Shown here: one piece after another, positions 59,846 to 64,000 of the stretch
How the letters are laid out: each line of letters opens with the position of its first letter
Position numbering within the stretch: the stretch's first letter is position 1
Program-made: the position numbers and the translations under genes
From: CAZRHR01 sp964578885
Lineage (GTDB): Bacteria > Bacteroidota > Bacteroidia > CAIKAF01
Assembly (NCBI GenBank): GCA_964578885.1
Contig: CAZOEO010000013.1
Span: 1 to 64,000, forward strand
DNA: 64,000 nucleotides
Direction: 5' to 3'
Notes under the pieces: model-generated
The model's database searches: none
Told to the model about the DNA's origin: nothing
Seen by the model: the letters and a program-made list of their open reading frames with translations, nothing else

Positions 59846-60745
59846 TTAATAAAGCGTGATTTGTTCGCTGGACACCAGGAAACCATCGATATAGACTTCT
59901 ACTTTATAGCTTCCTGCCGGAAAAACATCCTGGTCCCACGCTACGGTTCTGGAAATCCGATCTCCGTTGAAGTCCACATTGATTGAACGGCTATAAGGCA
60001 GCTCTTCGCCTTTCGCTGTGGGGAATTTTTTAATTTGTCCTGCGTCGGCCATAACGAAGCCTTCCGGATTAAAGATGCGGATATAGGCCGTACGTTCTCC
60101 TGGAGGTGCTACCTTGTTTTCTTCAACCGTAAACCGGATGGAAAGTCGGTCGGTACGCCGCGCTTTATCGGTTGGTTTTTCAACACCATCTCTTCCTTTT
60201 ACTGTGAAGGCCGATACCGACATGGACGACACCTGAAGCCGGGACGCAATGTCTACTTTTTGCGACAAGGTTCTGGCTTCGTCCGATTTTTGGTCGAGCT
60301 GCACAGACAGTTCATTGACTTCAAATTTCAGGCGTTTGTTTTCCTCTTCAAGTGCAATAATGCGGAGCAAATATTCTTCTTTGGTTCTGCGAAGTTCTTC
60401 ATAACGTTGCTGAAGGACTTGATAATCCTGATTTTCCTCGATTAGGCGCGAAATTTGACGGCGCTGTTCTTCCAGTTTCAGATTGGCTTCGGCTAAAAGG
60501 CTGTCGAGCGCTTCTGAACGACCCCGATAGGCCGCCAACTCATCAATGGCTTCGGTAAATTGTTCTTCCAGTTCTTGCTTGCGTAGTTCAAGGGTGTCGT
60601 TTTGCATGGCGGTTATTTCCTGTAAAACCACCACTTCGCGAACTTGAAAAAACTGATAAATATTTCCTACAATAGAAAGAATGAGCAACACGCCTAGCAC
60701 AAGTGGCCACTTATTACGAGAAGACTTCACTTCTGGATGCTGCAT
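59846..60745 (-). CDS. Membrane-anchored coiled-coil protein
   Basis: 299 residues: a short cytoplasmic N terminus (MQHPEVKSSRNKWP), one transmembrane helix (LVLGVLLILSIVGNIYQFF, about 15-33), a long coiled coil (about 45-165, rich in E, Q, L, R) and a C-terminal beta domain (about 175-299, RLSIRFTVEENKVAPPGERTAYIRIFNPEGFVMADAG, then GSYKVEVYIDGFLVSSEQITLY). Likely faces the periplasm. No family recognised. It is followed by the DUF4296 lipoprotein (2 bp) and TerC, so a shared envelope role is possible. Confidence 0.8.
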   Translation of the reverse strand: MQHPEVKSSRNKWPLVLGVLLILSIVGNIYQFFQVREVVVLQEITAMQNDTLELRKQELEEQFTEAIDELAAYRGRSEALDSLLAEANLKLEEQRRQISRLIEENQDYQVLQQRYEELRRTKEEYLLRIIALEEENKRLKFEVNELSVQLDQKSDEARTLSQKVDIASRLQVSSMSVSAFTVKGRDGVEKPTDKARRTDRLSIRFTVEENKVAPPGERTAYIRIFNPEGFVMADAGQIKKFPTAKGEELPYSRSINVDFNGDRISRTVAWDQDVFPAGSYKVEVYIDGFLVSSEQITLY

Positions 60746-60750
60746 GGGTA

Positions 60751-60758
60751 CAAAGTTA
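60751..60758 (-). promoter_or_regulatory. Putative -7 box abutting the coiled-coil gene start
   Basis: Minus-strand TAACTTTG, then TACCC, then ATG 60745 (5-nt gap). Confidence 0.55.
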
Positions 60759-60802
60759 GCGTTTAGATAAAGGAAAGATGGACATTCAATAAAATTAACG
60801 GC

Positions 60803-61222
60803 TTAATCGCCAAAATATTCTACCATGTTTCGTTCCGTTTCCGCGATTTTGATTCCATGTAAAGTGGCACCTAAGTCCCGAATGGCTGGATCTAGAATTT
60901 TCCAAACTTCAACAGCAAGATTTTCGGTGCTGGTCAGGATGCCTTCTAAGAAAGGGACATCCATGTTCAGGTTTTTATGATCCAGTTTTTCAATCACCAA
61001 CACTTTAATCACCTGACTGAGTGCTTTTAAATCGACCACGAAACCTGTATCCGGATGGGGTTGTCCTTTTACGGTGACCCAGAGGTCATAATTATGGCCA
61101 TGCCAGTTTTTATTGGCACAAGGTCCGAAAACACGGTCGTTTTCAGCTTCTGACCACGCAGGATTATACAGTTTATGTGCAGCATTGAACTGTTCCTTAC
61201 GGGTAATGTACACCAGGGGCAT
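60803..61222 (-). CDS. queD: 6-pyruvoyl-tetrahydropterin synthase / QueD-like protein
   Basis: 139 residues. Has RKEQFNAAHKL (zinc His), FGPCANKNWHGHNYDLWVTV with the catalytic Cys and the HxH pair, DLKALSQVIK and the late PTSENLAVEVW/STLHGIKIAETER-like block. The family forms 6-carboxytetrahydropterin (queuosine pathway) or 6-pyruvoyl-tetrahydropterin; the QueC/QueE partners are not in the window, so queD assignment is by family habit. TACCTTTG box at 61238-61245, 15 nt before the ATG. Confidence 0.88.
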   Translation of the reverse strand: MPLVYITRKEQFNAAHKLYNPAWSEAENDRVFGPCANKNWHGHNYDLWVTVKGQPHPDTGFVVDLKALSQVIKVLVIEKLDHKNLNMDVPFLEGILTSTENLAVEVWKILDPAIRDLGATLHGIKIAETERNMVEYFGD

Positions 61223-61237
61223 GCGCTAAATTTTTGG

Positions 61238-61245
61238 CAAAGGTA
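61238..61245 (-). promoter_or_regulatory. Putative -7 box for the QueD-like gene
   Basis: Minus-strand TACCTTTG, 15 nt before ATG 61222. Confidence 0.45.
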
Positions 61246-61291
61246 GCAGTTTCCACGTGCACAGAAAAATAGAAAAGGGACGTATGAGTCT

Positions 61292-62011
61292 TTATTTGAG
61301 GCCCAGCAGTTGTACGAGTCTTGGATAGGGAACAAATCCATTCACAACCATAATCCATTTGCCGTTTTCTTCACGTAAAACTGCCGGATAACCGCGCACT
61401 CCGAGGGCGCCTGCCCGTTGAAAATCGGCACGTGCCCACTGCTCCGACACTGGATCTTGCATCAACTGTGCGAAATCCGGGTCGGTATATCCCAAGGCTG
61501 TGGCGAATCGGGTATAATGGTGAATTTCCTCGGTGGCAATGCCCTCCACATAAATTCCTTCTTGCATTCGGGCGGCAAAGGCAAGGGATTTTTCAGGAAA
61601 TTTTCTGCGGAAAATGGCCAAAGCCCTCGCAGGCGGAAGGGAATTCATCCGAACATTCCCACTGGCCAGCGGCCCTTGTAAAAATCCTTCTCCAAATTTT
61701 ACCCCGGCGGCTCGTTCCACATCTTTGTAAGCGGTTTTAATGTAAGGAGCCACTTCATTGATGGTTCCTGCCCGGTCATCGAGGCGTAATCCTCCTGAAA
61801 TTACTTCCAGCTGAATGTGTTCACCATGTTGATCCATCAGCTGTTTCATCACCGGACTAAATCCATAGCACCAACCGCAAAGTGCGTCGAACACGTACAT
61901 AAGTTTCATAGGAGAATGGGTGTTTGAGCCTGACATTGACTGAGAAAATCCCGATCCGTAAACCAAAAGCATGGCCCAAAGAAAAAGGCGGGAAGAAATC
62001 TTTTTTGCCAT
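61292..62011 (-). CDS. DsbA-family (FrnE-like) thiol oxidoreductase
   Basis: 239 residues with an N-terminal signal or anchor (LFLWAMLLVYGSGFSQS). The thioredoxin-fold active site is CGWC at residues 45-48 (FDALCGWCYGFSP), with ISGGLRL and a late GYPAVLREENGKWIMVVNGF region including the cis-Pro type loop. Related to DsbA/FrnE, so a disulfide oxidoreductase or isomerase, probably periplasmic. The substrate is not known. TATCTTTG box at 62022-62029. Confidence 0.85.
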   Translation of the reverse strand: MAKKISSRLFLWAMLLVYGSGFSQSMSGSNTHSPMKLMYVFDALCGWCYGFSPVMKQLMDQHGEHIQLEVISGGLRLDDRAGTINEVAPYIKTAYKDVERAAGVKFGEGFLQGPLASGNVRMNSLPPARALAIFRRKFPEKSLAFAARMQEGIYVEGIATEEIHHYTRFATALGYTDPDFAQLMQDPVSEQWARADFQRAGALGVRGYPAVLREENGKWIMVVNGFVPYPRLVQLLGLK

Positions 62012-62021
62012 TTTTTATAAG

Positions 62022-62029
62022 CAAAGATA
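62022..62029 (-). promoter_or_regulatory. Putative -7 box for the DsbA-like gene
   Basis: Minus-strand TATCTTTG, 10 nt before ATG 62011. Confidence 0.5.
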
Positions 62030-62092
62030 GGGCATGGCCCTACGCCGGAAGACCGCGGGTCGGGCAGAATGTTTAAAAAAAACAAAATGCCA

Positions 62093-62518
62093 TTAGGGAA
62101 TCACATTGAATTCGATGACAGACAAATAGCGGTATGGGAAGGAACATTGGCCGCTGCACCCATAACATGTATTGCAGTTCATGGCGGTGAGAGGCGTCCC
62201 TGCCGGCAACCAAATGGGAGGCTGGGCCATGCCTTCTGTTTCCCATCTGCGATATTGGGTGCCTTCTAATCGTCCTCCGGAATGAAAGGCCGTATTTTGC
62301 CCGTTATCAAAAGAAAATCCGCAAAAACAAGACATGGGAACTCCGCCCACCGCTTCTATCTTCCAAACTTTTCCCGCAGGAACGGTTCCCAATAAAACGG
62401 TTCCGGATTGCGAGGTTTGTAGCAGCAAAACCTGATTAAATTGTAAGGTGCCTTGTGCAGTTAAGGTGCTGAAAAATAGGGCAATAAAAAAGGAGAGAAC
62501 AGAGAGAAACTTCTTCAT
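62093..62518 (-). CDS. Small secreted protein, paralogue of the gene at 27366
   Basis: 141 residues with signal peptide MKKFLSVLSFFIALFFSTLTAQ. Shares with the 27366 protein the start GTLQFNQV, PAGKVWKIEAV, PIWLPAGTPL and the C-terminal SVIEFNVIP; between them is a Cys-rich region (SCFCGF, CNTCYGCSGQC) unlike the paralogue's. A family of exported beta-rich proteins with variable Cys-rich inserts. Function unknown. It is 82 bp upstream of the DsbA-like gene on the same strand, an enzyme class that could act on such cysteines. Confidence 0.7.
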   Translation of the reverse strand: MKKFLSVLSFFIALFFSTLTAQGTLQFNQVLLLQTSQSGTVLLGTVPAGKVWKIEAVGGVPMSCFCGFSFDNGQNTAFHSGGRLEGTQYRRWETEGMAQPPIWLPAGTPLTAMNCNTCYGCSGQCSFPYRYLSVIEFNVIP

Positions 62519-62638
62519 ATCAAGTGGCGTGGTTGGGAATAATAATTAGTGATTAAAGGTAGCATGGATTTCCTAATGTGACTTGTAAAAGTTTGGTATT
62601 GACTGATAAATATCATGGTGAAATGAAAAAAGTTGGCG

Positions 62639-62646
62639 TAACTTCG
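62639..62646 (+). promoter_or_regulatory. Putative -7 box abutting the start at 62651
   Basis: TAACTTCG, then TTTC, then ATG 62651 (4-nt gap). Confidence 0.4.
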
Positions 62647-62650
62647 TTTC

Positions 62651-63007
62651 ATGTTTGGTTTTAAAATCACCAGCTTGTGGTTGGCCTTCTTTTGTTGGGG
62701 TCTGCACCAAATGGTGCCTCATGCGCATCATGAGGGATCGGAGCAGCAAGTGGTGATGTATGAAACACTGGAAGTAAATCAATTGTCCGATGTTTTTTCA
62801 CGCTTCCAGCATGTTCAACCTTTAGATCATCTTCAGGATGACGCTCAGGACATTTCGCCTGCTGCGCTACCGGTTCTGCCCATCATGGCGAGCAGGTGTT
62901 ATCATGGTTTTCTGGATGTGCCCCAGGAATTTACCCCGCGCTTTATTCACAAAGAAAAGACCTTTTTACAAGAGCGTCTGTCTCTTCCTCCCCCTGTGAA
63001 AGGATAA
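62651..63007 (+). CDS. Small exported protein preceding a CzcA-type pump
   Basis: 118 residues starting MFGFKITSLWLAFFCWGLHQMVPHAHHEGSEQQ. The N terminus is a signal-like hydrophobic segment followed by a His-containing HAHHEG, which could bind metal. The rest is not recognised, though the gene is 45 bp upstream of a CzcA/CusA-family pump and may be co-transcribed, so a metal-related periplasmic role is plausible. The short frame and unusual composition make it uncertain. Confidence 0.55.
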   Translation: MFGFKITSLWLAFFCWGLHQMVPHAHHEGSEQQVVMYETLEVNQLSDVFSRFQHVQPLDHLQDDAQDISPAALPVLPIMASRCYHGFLDVPQEFTPRFIHKEKTFLQERLSLPPPVKG

Positions 63008-63052
63008 TTCTTCGACGTTTCCTTTTCCTTTTTTTCATGTAATGCAGTTTTT

Positions 63053-64000
63053 ATGATTCATCAATGGATGGGCTGGGTGATTGCTCACCGTAAATGGGTA
63101 TTGTTTGGGATATTGGTTTGGGTGGCCATTGGGCTTTATTCCCTGAGCCATTTGGCCGTAGATGCGGTGCCGGATATTACTAATAATCAAGTACAAATAG
63201 TAACGCGTGCTCCCCGGTTGAGTGCAGAAGAGGTAGAACAGTACATTACTTTTCCACTGGAACTGGCTTGCAGAAACCTTCCCCGGCAGGTAGAGGTGCG
63301 AAGCATTTCCAGATATGGTTTGTCCGTGATTACCATTGTGTTCGAAGAAGATATGCCGCTATTGGAAGCAAGGCAGATGGTCAACGAGCAAATCATAAAA
63401 ACGGAAGTGGATCCACAGTTCGGGGTTCCGGAAATGATGCCCATTACCACGGGTTTAGGTGAAATTTATCAGTTTGTTCTGGTGGTAGATTCCACGGCCG
63501 AATCTGCATATACGGCTTCGGATCTGCGTACCATGATGGACTGGCAGGTGAAGCGTCAGCTGGCGGGAATTCCCGGTGTCATTGAAATCAGTACCATGGG
63601 TGGTTTCGTGAAACAGTATGAGATTCAGTTGTCTATGGCGGATCTTTACAGGCATCAGGTGTCGGCCGCCCAGGTGATAGACGCTTTGCAAAAGAATCAT
63701 TTGAATGCCGGCGGCGGGTATGTTTCTCGCGGAAAAGAGGCGTATTACCTACAGATTCAGGGCCGTGCCGTGTCTTTGCAGGAACTGGCTGAAATTCCCG
63801 TAGATGGAGAAATTCGTGTTGGCGACGTGGCGCGTCTCGGATATGGCAGTGCGCCCAGGTTTGGAGCCATGACCATGGATGGCAAAGGCGAAGTGGTCGG
63901 AGGAATTGCCCTGATGTTGAAAGGTGAAAATGCAGCCAGCGTCGTGCAATCCATTGAAGAGCGGGTGACCAAAATCAGTTCTTCTCTGCCAACAGGGGTT
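63053..64000 (+). CDS. CzcA/CusA-family heavy-metal RND efflux permease (partial, runs off the window)
   Basis: The frame from ATG 63053 is open through the last base: MIHQWMGWVIAHRKWVLFG, then LAVDAVPDITNNQVQIVTRAPRLSAEEVEQYITFPLE, then GEIYQFVLVV. The VDAVPDITNNQVQI block and the ITFPLE segment are diagnostic of CzcA/CusA, the inner-membrane proton-driven pump for Cu+, Ag+, Co2+, Zn2+ or Cd2+. About 316 of the usual roughly 1000-1050 residues are present. The CusB- and CusC-type partners would be expected further right. Confidence 0.93.
   Translation, partial: MIHQWMGWVIAHRKWVLFGILVWVAIGLYSLSHLAVDAVPDITNNQVQIVTRAPRLSAEEVEQYITFPLELACRNLPRQVEVRSISRYGLSVITIVFEEDMPLLEARQMVNEQIIKTEVDPQFGVPEMMPITTGLGEIYQFVLVVDSTAESAYTASDLRTMMDWQVKRQLAGIPGVIEISTMGGFVKQYEIQLSMADLYRHQVSAAQVIDALQKNHLNAGGGYVSRGKEAYYLQIQGRAVSLQELAEIPVDGEIRVGDVARLGYGSAPRFGAMTMDGKGEVVGGIALMLKGENAASVVQSIEERVTKISSSLPTGV

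Overview
The window is about 64 kb of ordinary chromosomal sequence from a member of the Bacteroidota. The main evidence is type IX secretion (T9SS) C-terminal sorting domains on several secreted proteins, a TonB receptor with an N-terminal carboxypeptidase-regulatory-like domain, DUF6089, DUF4296 and GSCFA proteins, a nadK-DUF6089-uppS-bamA-ompH-murI envelope cluster, absence of Shine-Dalgarno sequences, and promoters of the TAnnTTTG type. I cannot resolve the family or genus. I see no rRNA, tRNA, CRISPR array or prophage.

Layout. 1-5.3 kb is an AT-rich accessory stretch: the end of an IS21-like element at the left edge runs into a truncated MORN-repeat/zinc-cysteine gene, followed by dispersed repeats, an XRE regulator and a divergent T9SS adhesin with glycine-rich and 72-residue repeats. 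5.3-8.3 kb (minus) is cvpA-glyS-UbiA-like. 8.5-13.7 kb (plus) holds a K+/H+ antiporter, a LamG surface protein, a beta-flower-like repeat protein and small unknown genes. 13.9-22.7 kb (minus) is a tight run of genes, many joined by 4-bp ATGA overlaps: an MMPL transporter, rfbA, a sugar epimerase, two T9SS cargo proteins, then MerR, a lipoprotein, GSCFA and xth. 22.7-30 kb holds a LolC/FtsX-type permease, a cytochrome/copper-monooxygenase T9SS protein, an M49-like peptidase, a small secreted protein, thyA-folA and a small metal-binding-like protein.

29.5-41.9 kb: plsC, sulfatase, a VWA protein, a UPF1-like helicase, a three-gene sugar operon (GT-B-like protein, cytidylyltransferase, transketolase N-half), a DUF2147 protein, a fibrinogen-like surface protein and dprA. 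42-50.9 kb: TonB receptor, gdhA, FucP-like sugar transporter, methyltransferase plus ZIP transporter, peroxiredoxin and nadK. 51-57.7 kb: the envelope biogenesis cluster. 57.7-58.7 kb carries a 287-bp element present twice in tandem. 58.7-64 kb: TerC, DUF4296 lipoprotein, coiled-coil membrane protein, queD-like, DsbA-like, a second small secreted protein, and a His-containing small protein followed by a CzcA/CusA pump that runs off the right edge.

The two observations I rate highest are (i) at least thirteen start codons lying only 3-6 nt downstream of a TAnnTTTG-like -7 promoter box, which suggests that leaderless or nearly leaderless transcripts are common in this organism, and (ii) the duplicated 287-bp element at 57.9-58.6 kb, whose core is bracketed by 19-nt near-direct repeats. 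No clear-cut new defence or mobile system was found; most of the window is housekeeping and envelope biology.
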